NCBI RefSeq assembly: GCF_037975245.1
Contig: NC_092568.1
Location: forward strand, 8,567,001-8,631,000
Direction: 5' to 3'
DNA: 64,000 nt
DNA from: Apostichopus japonicus
Taxonomy: Eukaryota; Echinodermata; Holothuroidea; Aspidochirotida; Stichopodidae
The translations under genes were made by a program, and so were the position numbers. This document shows, in pieces, positions 48,774 through 60,100 of this stretch. Position 1 is the stretch's first letter, and each line of letters begins with the position of its first letter. The notes under the pieces are model-generated. The model was not told the DNA's origin. It saw only the letters and a program-made list of their open reading frames with translations, and did not search any database.

Positions 48774-49546
48774 ACAGTGATCAGTATTTGCAGCCTTACA
48801 GACTCAACTATTTATTTTATTTTCTATTTGAAGTACAGACAGGTCTCTTTGTTGTGGCCCTTGAGCATTCCATGGAAAAGAGGAACAGAGGCTAGAGTCC
48901 AAAAACCCCAAATTTTACTAAATGTCAAATTTTTTCTCTAGGTGTAAAAGGGTATTGAGTGATCACTCATACTCAGGCAGGGAGGGGAATTTCAAAATGT
49001 CCCTGCCTCAGGTTGATGAACGTATAGGGTTGAACTTTTGTGGAAGGTCCATAGGCGAATGAAGGATTTATAAAGGAGAGGGATGCACTTGGTGCATGTT
49101 AGCCGATCCCTTAACTCTGCTGTGTTCAAGTGCACTACTGTAAATGTCAGTAAATATATATAGACTGCGCAGCACCGTTTCTTCGCATAAACAATGAAGT
49201 CACCAGCATCAGTGATGTGCGTGCGCAAAGGGGCACCTGGGAGATGGGCCATGGACCCACACCTCTGATCCTCAGTCAGAGGTAATGGTGCAGCCTGGGG
49301 TTTGCATTCTGCTGGGGCAGAAATAGGACCACTACAATGAGAGGATCGCCACACCTGCCTGTGGCGCATCCAGTCAAAACTAACACAAGAAATGTAGTCT
49401 CTATCAGTCATGGTTGACTTGGCGTTTTCGCGCTCATTGTACGGTAACTGTACAAAGCGTGTGAAGCATATACGTCAAATGGTTGGGTCAACCCACTATA
49501 TGCTATTTGAAGTCGTACTCGTAGAAGGGTGACGGCAGATTCAGAA

Positions 49547-49678
49547 ATGTCTTCCATAAGCAAAGTTCGGATAATGTCTCAACTCCTTACAGTAGTCAGT
49601 AGAATGAAACTTGCCCGTGATATCTCTCTGTTGAAAGTGCAAAAGAGGCGGATGACCGTGACAACATCAAAGATGAAG
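49547..49678 (+). CDS. COA8: COA8 exon 1: mitochondrial targeting region
   Basis: It encodes MSSISKVRIMSQLLTVVSRM and onward (44 codons, phase 0) up to the AAG|GTTAAG donor. The sequence is basic and hydroxylated, typical of a cleavable presequence. Alternative starts at the in-frame Met codons 10 and 20 cannot be excluded. This exon is assigned by phase, composition and position, since presequences are not conserved. Confidence 0.75.
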
Positions 49679-52600
49679 GTTAAGTTAGTTCGAGTTCGCC
49701 TTCAGTAGCCTAGGCTAATCAATCTAAGCATATCGTTAGTTATATTATACTGTGGCCCTAAGCTAAAGTAGGCCTAGGCCACAGTTGGCTCTAGCCTCAG
49801 TGAACATAAGGCCTTAAAAGTTAGACTAATATTAGCACTTGTGTTGTAGGGGGATAGGTATAGCAAAGCAAAACAAACACATTTTACCTGCCTTAGTACT
49901 GTAGAGAAATTTCACTTTGTTATCAGGGAAATGCTTGTACAAAATACAAAAATGCCATTGCACTCTTCAGCACTTTAGTTAGCAGGACAATTACTTTTGT
50001 GATCAGAGATGAGTCTTGTGTATGTTTAAACCTGTGTTAGGAATGCAGCAGTACTTTTCCTCAAGAAATAATTGAATGTGCTATTGTGTTAGGCAGCTTT
50101 AACTTTAGTGGAAAAGTTTCTTTTACATATACTATATTATCACAGCGGTGATGTTTAAATCCTGAAACTGTTACATGCTATATCAGTATAATGTTTTGTG
50201 AATGACTGTTTGTCAGGTCTGCTTGAGACTTGAAATTCTCTAGAAATATAAAAATTAAGTAATTTAAATTAAACTTTTTGAAGATGAAATCACAGAGATG
50301 TTTGTTATTTCTCTAGCTGTGTAGCCAGTACCATTGCCAAAATCTGCGTAGATGAAATGTCCGCACTAAGTCTTGTGGATTTTCAGGGTGCAGTTATTGC
50401 TCTAAAACTTACAAAATAGACTCGATGTTATCAACAATATTGTCTTTCAGTGCAAATATGTGGGAAAATTGTTTAGAATCTTTGTATCTTCATTGAATCT
50501 TGCTACTGTGTCATACATTTTCAAGTGCAGTTAATCATGGATGTTTACCAGAATAAAATGTGTTTTTCTTCTTTAATCACTTCAGAAGACATCTGAAGAA
50601 CCAAACGGGGACCCATCAGAAGCAATTAGTCCTCCCCTCTTCCCTGTTGATGATTGGATCGGACCAGTAGATAGCAAATCAAATCTTCACAGGATTCAGT
50701 TTGCCCAGCCAAAAGATGAGACTAGAACTGAAAAGAAGTACCGTCTGCTAAAAGAGGAAACTCTTACCTGGAATCAGGAGTTCTGGACTATACAGAATGA
50801 AAAGTTTGTAAAGGTATGTTAACTACATAATAGTTATGTCTCAGGACTGATATGTCGAGGAACTTTTAAGAAACATTTCCATGAACATGTTTGTACTGCA
50901 CCAACAGAGCAGAAAAGAAGAGCTGGCAAGAGCTTTATCCTCTTACTTTCTCTCCCAAGACTGAGAGGCTCTCAAAATTTGATGAGTAGTCAATGCTGTA
51001 GATTTCATATTCTATTGTGCATTAGGACAACCTGCTTTGCCGCATACTTGCAAACACAACACAGGTCTCGATATAAGCATGATTTGTGGATGTAATACTT
51101 AATTATCTCAAAAAGGGTAACATGTCATGCAGAGTTCTTCAATTTTAGCTTTGTAGTTAAAGGTCAATGGTCATTTTGTTTCAGTGTAGATCGCAAAGTG
51201 CACAACTCATGACTTCACCAGAATTATATATATTAACAAACATTGCATGTCTACATAGTTGCATGTATCCATGAAGCCCATATTTATATGTTGTGTCCTC
51301 ATTCTTAATTATAAAGTAGGTAAATATACCAGGTTGAAATCGGTAAAATAATAGCAGATCTCAAAGCTGTATTTTTACAAACCACAAAATATTCTCATTT
51401 ATTTAAATACAGCTCAATCTTTTTAAGTAAAAAGGAAGCTATGCTGTTACAACTGTTCCATGAGAGATTTGTTGGTCTAGTCGAAATTCATAAAATTTTG
51501 TGCCTACCAAAGTTAATACAATGAATGATTAAATGCTAGTTTTCAATCTGTGGACTTCACTGATACCAAAACTCATTTGAAAATACAAATTAAAATAGTC
51601 ATTGCTTGTAAGATCATTGATGATCAAATATGGAAAAGATAAACAAAAGTAATGATATTGACAAAAAAAATTTTTCCTCTGTCCCAGACTCCCAGTTGAA
51701 AGTTAAGTGGTTCTGAATATACAAGAGATCTGAACAAATAATGAGGTAGCAAGCTGTGTGTGTATTTTCTGGGATCGATGGTGGTGTCTAACACTTCTGT
51801 TACACCTCATTCGAAACTAGGTCAGATTACCGGCATGAGACGTTTCTTTGTGCGCGAGTTTTCACACCCTTTAATCTGTTTTATAGTGTAGCTTACATTG
51901 TAACTTTTAGTACATATAAGTTATGGTGACAGATGCTATACTGACTAAAGACATCAAGACACATAACTAGTTTAGGGGGACATACTTGTTTGAGGATGAT
52001 GTTTATAATTCTTTCCAAAATGATAATATTCAATATTCATAATAATCATATTCAATATTCATATTCAATATTCGATAATATTCATATTCAAAATGATAAT
52101 AATCATTTTCTTTCCTTGTACAGGCTAAACGGAGGTTTACACAAGACATGTTTTCTTACAGAGGACAGAACATGACAAATGAGGATGGTAATTTCTGCTT
52201 GATACCCTTGTCAATATATCATTTAATAAAATAAAAAAAAAAGAAATGTTTCTTCAAGTATATATTTGATCCTTTTTAATGTTCTAAAAGTGATGCTAGC
52301 AATCCATAGTGGTCTTAATTAAACAGAGGTCAGAGGTTGCTTTCTTAGCTGTGATATATATACTACAGGAGGTGAGTTTAGCACAAGTGGTTTTGGCAAT
52401 GAGTTGAAAATATGTCACAAAAAGTTGATCAAATCAATCAAGCTTTCTGACATTTGATGACAGAACTTTGTTAAAGGTGTCCATGACAGTACTGGATTTT
52501 GTTTCTAGCCCAATGAGGTTAAGAAAATATGCGTGGCTTGATAATGCATATATATGTCACTCTTACACATAGGGAGATCTTTCATGCCGGATATGGGAAC

Positions 52601-53174
52601 ATTTTGGCAAAAGATATGTAACAATCCTAATGAATGATTAAATTATCAAACTAGCTAGACCTCTCTAATATTATGGTTATGATTAAATTCTTGAACAAAT
52701 TAGGTAACTGAGCTCAATTTTTATTATTATTAAGGAATACAAAACTTGTTTTTTGTATGTGTTCATGGGGTAGAGGTTGGGGGGGGGGGAGTGTGGGGAG
52801 TTAGTCCTGTAGGAGGTGTGGAGTTACATTGATTGTGAGTCATAGATAGTAAGACAAGTATAAAAAAAAACAATTTTATTGTGCGTTACTGTTGTCATCA
52901 ACGGATTAATTTGATTCAATCAGTGTTTGATAAAGTCGAGAAGCCACACGTCATCATGTTTTCTAATCCCTCTTCCATATTGTCTCTTTCAGGGACTAAG
53001 AGGGTCCTTACACCTGAAGAATTAGCAGAGTTTTACACAGACTTTCTGGAGCAAAATAGGGAAACCTTCAAAGTTTACAACAGAGAATGGTACAAGAGAA
53101 ATATATCCATGCTATTGCCAGCCGCTTGCGCAGCCATCGTCAGACTTTTCAAAGGATTTCAAAAGCAGTCGTGA
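49547..53174 (+). CDS. COA8: COA8, cytochrome c oxidase assembly factor 8, 4 exons
   Basis: Exons 49547-49678, 50586-50813, 52124-52187 and 52993-53174 join in frame to 201 residues, close to the human length of about 200. Conserved blocks are DDWIGPVDSKSNL (about 67-79), the helix with EETLTWNQEFWTIQN (about 103-117), LTPEELAEFYTDFLEQN (about 145-161) and YNREWYKRNISML (about 166-178). These match the COA8/APOPT1 signature. COA8 is a mitochondrial matrix protein needed for assembly and stability of respiratory complex IV. The first 44 residues are rich in Arg/Lys/Ser/Thr with few acids, as expected of a mitochondrial targeting peptide. The gene follows MAP10 on the same strand, 2.1 kb downstream. 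No disruption is seen. Confidence 0.93.
50586..50813 (+). CDS. COA8: COA8 exon 2: DWIGP and WNQEFW core
   Basis: It has 76 codons, phase 0 at both ends, and runs from CACTTCAG to GTATGT. It contains DDWIGP and ETLTWNQEFW, the most conserved COA8 blocks. Confidence 0.93.
51745..51874 (+). mobile_element. TTAA-type miniature element, copy 3, 5'-truncated, in COA8 intron 2
   Basis: It matches only the right third of copy 2, from GGTAGCAAGCTG to the CACACCCTTTAA terminus. Confidence 0.75.
52124..52187 (+). CDS. COA8: COA8 exon 3
   Basis: It is a 64-nt exon (AKRRFTQDMFSYRGQNMTNE, then D) between TTGTACAG and GTAATT. It ends in phase 1 and joins exon 4 to make DGTKRVLTPEE. Confidence 0.9.
52993..53174 (+). 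CDS. COA8: COA8 exon 4 and stop
   Basis: After TCTTTCAG the exon encodes TKRVLTPEELAEFYTDFLEQ and the conserved YNREWYKRN, ending FKGFQKQS and TGA at 53172-53174. Confidence 0.93.
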
Positions 53175-53455
53175 CGATTAATCAGATCTTGAACTATTGG
53201 ATATGGATGGCTGATGAAATGCTAAACCATATCTCAGAAATTCCAAAGCAGACGGGGCAGTAAGGATTTCTGAAGATATGAATGCAGGGAATAATTTATA
53301 ACCGGTATTGCATGGCAAAATGCTATGCAAAGTGGACAGATTGCTATGTGAATGCAAAGATGTATAGCAGTTTGTGTACACAGTTTAATAACATAGTGCT
53401 TTGTAAGGGAACATCTAGAGCCTGCTAAAGTGCTATGCAAAATTTGAGCACTAAA

Positions 53456-53820
53456 TTAAAGGCATTGAAGACTCGCCCCAAACTGTGTGCGGCCCTCTGA
53501 AAAAGTTAACTTTCTGTTGCTTGCAAGTGACGTTTTGTTCGTGTCGCTACAAAATGCAGACAGTAATGAAACATGATACCTTGTTATCTTTAGCTGAACC
53601 TGAGATGTCCATTGCTGTTGTTTATACACTGTGCTGTGGGTATTGATCGCAGCTGTATGTACTGACTGTACACTAGTGTCTAATAACCGACGGTAGCAAG
53701 CTGTGTGTGTATTTTCTGGGATCGATGGTGGTGTCTAACACTTCTGTTACACCTCATTTGAAACTAGATCAGATTATCGGCATTAGTCGTTTCGTTTTGC
53801 GCGAGTCTTCACACCCTTAA
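53456..53820 (+). mobile_element. TTAA-flanked miniature element, copy 2, downstream of COA8
   Basis: The left end is TTAAAGGCATTGAAGACTCG and the right end CGAGTCTTCACACCCTTAA. The termini are imperfect inverted repeats with TTAA at each border. It begins 282 bp after the COA8 stop and may be inside its 3' UTR. This is the most complete copy. Confidence 0.78.
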
Positions 53821-55439
53821 ACCCCTGTGGATGGATGTCAGTTGATGGATCGGATTAATCTGATCATAGAGGTGAAAGATACTGGAAGGATCTTTCTGGA
53901 GTTGCAGTAGTTCGTGAAGCCTCTTACTGATGTTTGAATTGTGAAATTTTGTTGAGAATCGGCTCTTACAGATGATGGTTACCAAAAGGGATTTGAAACA
54001 ATGCAGCTGTGGTGGCTGTCGATCATGTGGTGTATTGCGTAGTGGTTATTACCAGCGGTGTAACTAGGCCGGTGCCTGTCGCACAGGTGACGAGTACCAA
54101 ATAGAAACACAGCCTCCCATCGGCCGAAGCAGGCCTACAGACATCGTCCGGTGAAGCGGCTAGTATCAAACTTGTAGTCAGAAAATCTAAGCGGTCCCCA
54201 TGTACTCTTGAGGTCAAACTATTGCATATGATTTTATTAATTTTCTTTTGTATTAAGTATTGCTCTTAAAGTCCTCTCAGAATACCCACCAAAATGGGAA
54301 TTTAAACTCGACAGGGAAAGCCTGATGGTGCCACTGGTTAGTATTAAGATGTTATTAAATTACACTAGAGTTGACCACTTCATGGAGAATAATATTAGAA
54401 AAGTTATGTGTAGTATGCTATATGCTGCAGAAAATGTAATTTGGTATTTTTTTGTGTGTGCTTTTTTGTTGTTGGTTTTGCTTGGGATTGAGTTGTCCAA
54501 TAGTCAATTTTATGAAGATTGGTTGTTGATGCCATGTAAGGACAAATGTCCCTGTCCCATACAACTAAGTTCAATAACTATCAGAGTTTTATCTCCAAGA
54601 AAGTTGAAATAGCTCAGAAAAACATTTAAGGCCTACTACCACTCGATAAAATGGGACCTTTTCAATTGTTTGGTATCCATCAGGTTTGAAGTGGACTTAT
54701 TTCACTCGCTGCTAGACTGTCGGTGTAAAAGCCTAATAAACCGATACAGATTAACTTTGTTTGCTTTGTTTAGCTTGTTAGGATGAGATAATGTTTGTGA
54801 TGCAATAAATTTTAAGGATCGAATTATACTACATCTTTTGTGTTTATGTTTTCTATTGTACCTGTTGTCAAACAAGAAAGGAAGATGTGTTAATGCTGGT
54901 AAGATTAAATGCAATAAATTGATCAATCAGTTGACCAAGGAAATATGGTCTCTCATTCACTTACTTTTGCAGGAATAAACAACGTTATAACTTCATTAGA
55001 GAAAAAAATGAAATTCTTAACAAAAGTAATCATTTTTGCTGCAAAAGCTAAGATAATGGTTCAGTGGTGTTCTTAGCTAGGTTGTATATAATACACTCGA
55101 GTCATTCATCTTGACACATGGGGATATTTTCACTGAAAGTAATTGTCACATGACACATTTCTGGATGGTTGAGACAATAACTTCGTTCTTTACTACTGCC
55201 AGAATAGTTGAAAACAAGAATTTCAACTCCCCCACACCCCCCCCCCCCAAAAAAAAGACAAGTTTCTTGGTGTGATTCCATTGTTTTTTTCCTTCAGAAC
55301 ACATGTTACAAGTCTGCACCCTGCAATGACTTATAATTCTACAATAGGTATGCATCATATTAGAAGAGTAGGTCAACATTGTAAGAGGTAACTCTGCAAC
55401 TGAACATTTTTCCAGTAGGCTTGATTACGCAAATTCTTA

Positions 55440-55858
55440 ACTAGGTGGTGCAACTTCTACCCAATTATCTAGACCAGAACATGATTGCTCGAATTGTTCA
55501 CAGAGCAACTAAATATACTGCAATTATTCGAATACTGAAAGAGATGCCTTGGTTACCTATAAATCTGTGCATAGCTTATAAAATCCAAGTGATATCTTGC
55601 ATCTTCAAACTTTAACAAGCCATATAGATCACAATATCTTAACCAGCTTAATGTTTCATATAGCTTTCATCGTGCCCCCCCCCCCTCCCCCGCACACACT
55701 TCCCCACCCCCGTTTGTTGAACTCACTCTGGACTCACTTCATCAGTTTCAGTATCATCTTAAAACTCATCTTAATCACATTGTTGTTTAGTGTTTTGATT
55801 TTTTCTTCACATTTGAAGCGCATTGAGCAACACTTGTTGGAATCTATATAAGACTAAT
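55440..55858 (+). pseudogene. degenerate LINE 3' end (L2/CR1-like reverse transcriptase tail)
   Basis: Across broken frames it reads QNMIARIVHRATKYTAIIRI then EMPWLPINLCIAYKI, later LLNSLWTHFISF, and KRIEQHLLESI with TATATAAG. This order (the QN-AARL-TR--, LHWLPV--RI-YKI and LWNSLP blocks) is the C-terminal end of many L2/CR1-type non-LTR retrotransposons, and the last part resembles their conserved 3' tail. It is interrupted by a C-rich tract. It lies between COA8 and ARID4. Confidence 0.5.
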
Positions 55859-57164
55859 TGTTCTTCTCATTATTTTTTATTATGAGGAACTTTAGTAACA
55901 GGAAACTTCTGACGACTGCAACGGTAGCTTGGCTATCATTTAAATGTTATAATTACGTATTTATTTGAGATCGTTTCCCTTAAGATTGACTAACATTTTA
56001 TGAAAATGCACACAAGAAGAATAAAGCCTCGCAACAAATCTAAACAAGTTCATAGTATTGATCCTGTCAGGAGTGATGAGATGGTGTGGTCGGTGCTATA
56101 GCCACAAAACTAAAAAAAAATGTTTTCTCATATCATAACCTATTTAAGTTATTTTTTCTTTTCATAATATATTTAGGGAAAAGCGAAGGCCTCGAAAGAG
56201 GTGGCCCGTTTAAAGGTAAACTTGTCCCCCGGATCCGACCTGGCACTTCACGTTCCTGTCCCAAATTCCAATAATTTCTGACCAAACTTGTACGTGTGCT
56301 TGTTGTAACACGTCTGTATACCGGTAATCCCGTGAAAGGTAACAATTACAGAACGCTTTCCACTATATTACATGACTAGCGTACTAAAGACCTGTATTTC
56401 TTGGAATCAATCTAAACTCAGGTCCTAAAATGAAATGTGTTGAAACAAACGTGGCCAATTCACTTCCTTTTGGCAGTAACTTCACTAAATCTACATGAAG
56501 TAGAATATCTGCTTCCTCTTAAGTATAGTAACATTACGGTGACAGCGTAGGTTTAGTGCAACATTCAGTACAGTTGCTTCGCACCAAAACAGTTCAGGGG
56601 AAATTTGTTTACCTCACCACGACAGGTCACAAGAAAGGTCAAATAAATTAATTCAGACGATACTATTTAATTTAGGGTTTTCAAAAATATATCATTTTTG
56701 TCAACACATTTTAGTGCTCTAAAAAGCCAATAAAACAACATTTTATGGTGTAATAATAATAATTAAACTACTTCCTACAGTAAAAATTCTTAATGTATAA
56801 TATTTTATCAGAAATGGCAGTAAGATACATTATATGTAACCTTCGGCTTTCAAATAATAGAGTCACTTCTTGTGTTCAGTGACGACACCTCGGGTACGTT
56901 TATAGTACAGCCAGCTAAGCCATCTGAATGCTTGCTTGTGTCGCGCTGTACATCCCTTGTATAGGATATTGTACGTGTAAATTGTGCATCAATTTGTTGC
57001 ATGTTCCTGAATCTTAGTGTCAGCTGTTTAACGTTGGAACTGTCGTTGGTCGGTGTTTCTTGCAATATTGTTACGTAGCGTCTGTCGATGTCTCAAAGAA
57101 AACGTTTACTGATAAAAGAAGTATTAAAGCACAATTCCTGAAAGTTTGGAATGTTTTAATCGAT

Positions 57165-57167
57165 ATG
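57165..57167 (+). CDS. ARID4: ARID4 exon 1 coding end: initiation codon only
   Basis: ATG is followed at once by GTAAGT, a full donor consensus. Joined to the next exon it gives [13 protein letters not shown], aligning with the N-termini of vertebrate ARID4 proteins, which also begin a few residues before the [16 protein letters not shown] block. The 5' end of exon 1 (untranslated) cannot be placed. An alternative is an unseen upstream start exon. Confidence 0.7.
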
Positions 57168-60100
57168 GTAAGTCGTAAAATGCTTGGTAATTTACATTGA
57201 TAAGCAGTCTTCTTGCCTAACATGTTAAACCGTACGGCTTACTGTGCTGTTACTTCATTGTGTAGAAAAAAAACGCTGTCTGTTGTTTCGTAGACGTGGT
57301 AGTAATGTTCAGAAACTTCAATGTAAAGCGTGTATTTAACAAATTGTTCAGCCAAGAACAACTCACTTATGATTCCTTAAAGTTAAATACTTATTTTCGC
57401 TTCAGTAGTATCTTTCTATGGAAAATTAATACAGTTCCGAACAACGAACCAGTTGTTTAGTAGGTAACTGTCACTTGTCAGTGTGAGCAGCGAACGTACT
57501 GCAACGACTCCTTTGCTGTTGTACTGGTGTAGGCTTTAATATGCGATTCCATTACTGTTGTGTAATGTTTTCGACAGCATTTAGGCGTAGGCCTACTTGC
57601 GTAGGATGTAGATGACACAAGTGAATAGGACAATGTGTTACAATGATTGTAGCCTAGGTTATGAATTCATACATTGCAGGGATGTATTTAGTGTAGTTAA
57701 ACTAGAATTCAAAATGAAGATCACTATTTGAACTAAGCCTACATCATTAAGTGAACAATAATCAGTAATGTTAAAGTTCAAGCAGTTGGCTTTGGTCCCC
57801 TGCCATGACCATCCACTGTTAGTGTTAGCTTGCTGTGTTTATGTCAGAACTAATGTAATGAAATGAGAAGACAGCTGTAACTTATCAAGTAAATGTACAA
57901 CATTACATTCACAACACTTTCAAAACAAGCTGCATGCAAACCATGGTAAGCATATATTACTAAGAATTAAGATTATTAGCATGAACTTTTACTGCCAATA
58001 ACCAGCTAATTTTGTCTAAAAGAGAGATAACAACAATTTATTCAGAGTTGCAAACACTAAACCAGTCACATCAGTGAAACTGATTGAAGTTGTAATATGG
58101 CTATGCGATGAAAATGCAGCTCAAGCTGAGCTGTTTTAATACACTACAAAACAAGTAACAGTTTTATTGAAATTTATTGATATAGCTTTGCTCAATCGTA
58201 TTGTGCAGATCTGTGACAATGTCTCATTTCACCAACTCAAGCCCTGAAACGTATATTCTTAGACCTTTATTGTATGTTGGTCATCTTTGTGTGGAATGTG
58301 TAACATATATATTTATATTTCCCTTCTGTTTTTATTTCTTAACAACAGTCTGGAGAAGATCCAGCATATCTGACAGTGGGTACTGCTGTCAGTGCCAAGT
58401 ATCGGGGAGCCTTCTGTGAGGCAAAAGTAAAAATTATCAACAAGAAGTTAGTGAAATGCAGGGTAAGTCTTCAATTTTTTTAGGTATTGCCACTCGGGTT
58501 TAGAACTCTATACAATGCTGATTCAGTGTCTAAAGCATATGTATCTAGTTTATATGCACAGTTAGGTACATTAATTTAGACCGGTGCTGTGGCCGAGTGG
58601 ATAAAAGCATATGTATCTAGTTTATATGCACAGTTAGGTACATTAATTTAGACCGGTGCTGTGGCCGAGTGGATAAAAGCAGCAGCACTTGAAGCAATGA
58701 GGCTTAGCAATCGGGAGGTTCCTGGTTCGACACCAGGTTGGGTCATAGTAAGGTGGGTTTTTCATCCAAGAGCAGTCTACAGTTTTCCCATTTCAAATAA
58801 CTTTCTAAATTGTAAAGATTCCAAATTTGAGTTAAAAGGTTGAATTGGAAGCCACCCGATGTGTAAGTTGTAATCCGTAAGCCCTTGCGGGTTTCTCTCG
58901 CATTTGTGGTCACTTAAGCATGGTAAAAATAACTGCTGATTATTATTATTATGATTATTATAATTTGCGTTTTGCAGTATGACTCATATTTGTACAACTT
59001 CAAATTTTTCAAAGGACCAAAACTGTTCCTGCATCAAGTACCAGGGTAGATTGAATAAACCACTAGAGAATTCAAAAGCCTAAAATTAGCTTTTGAGGTT
59101 ATTGACCAACCAGTATTTAAATGTTACAGGATTTTGGGCTGAAATCACTTTCACTTTCTTGTTCCGCTATAGTCAACTTTCATAAAAATATTCTCATTGT
59201 TGTGATAACCATTTTTGTGAGTGATGCTACAAAATGTTACAGGTCCTGGTTTTGTTTTTCTTGTTTCAGAAAGATTGTTAAATGCTGTCTGCATCTGTTG
59301 AGTAAGGAAAGGGGGGAGAGGGGAAGGGAGGAGAACTGGCACATCATCAAATTGAAACCATCTTTTTTTTTTCTAGGTGTTTTCTTAGAGAAGCTACTAT
59401 GGTAAAGAAATTTTTGGCTCTAATGCTGAAGGCTGAGTAATAACCTTTGCAATTTTGCGTGTGTGTGACCAATTTTGTGTCACAAACTCCTCTGAAACGG
59501 CTGGGCCGATTTTCTTCAAACTATGTGAGAACCCTTATGTCTCGCAGACCCCGGAATCTAAGGTCGGAGGTCAAAGGTCCAAATAAGTAGATATCAGGCT
59601 CAACTGACATTTAATCTGCGCTTGATTTTAAAGGTCATGATTTTAGCCAAAATTTGAAGAGATCATAAGGCTATAGCCCTACAAAATAATTGGCCGGAAT
59701 TGAAAGTTTTCAAATTTCAGTTGGGATGCTCATTATGGCTTACCAGAGCTCATAAGCAGTTTTTAGTGAAATTGAAAAGTGGCATTTTATGGATCTTTAA
59801 GCCTCTAACTGTAAATATTCAAATGATATCATTTCAAATGTTCTCAAAACTTTGGGCTTCTCTTTCAAACTAGGGACACATCAGGAGTTTAATATTAACT
59901 GGCAGGTAATCTGAATGGCGCCATAATTTTTATGTTCACGATTTTGGCCAAATTTGAAAAGATCATGAGGCTATAGCATTACAAAATAGTTGGCCAAAAT
60001 GAAAGTTTTCAAATTTCAGTTGGGATGCTCATTATGGATTACCAGAGCTCATAAGTGGTTTTTAGTGAAATTCAAAAGTGGCATTCTATGGAACTTAAAG

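Larger units (their letters stand above)
47429..49546. other. intergenic between MAP10 and COA8
   Basis: It holds the MAP10 3' UTR, copy C of the 60-bp unit, and an unclassified GC-richer stretch at about 49050-49420. The last 100 bp should be the COA8 promoter and 5' UTR. Confidence 0.6.
53175..57164. other. intergenic between COA8 and ARID4
   Basis: It holds the miniature element at 53.5 kb, AATAAA words at 54805 and 54912, the LINE relic at 55.4-55.9 kb, and the presumed ARID4 promoter and untranslated exon just before 57165. No further gene is recognised. Confidence 0.6.

Noticed and set aside
48992-49411. 139-codon minus-strand frame
   Set aside because: There is no recognisable domain or splice context, and composition suggests a repeat. 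It is kept as a finding only.
56160-56275. Possible exon reading KSEGLERGGPFKGKL
   Set aside because: There is no family match and no consistent splice partner. It is probably chance or repeat-derived.
58661-58843. 60-codon frame beginning [10 protein letters not shown]
   Set aside because: It is translation of a tRNA-derived SINE head.
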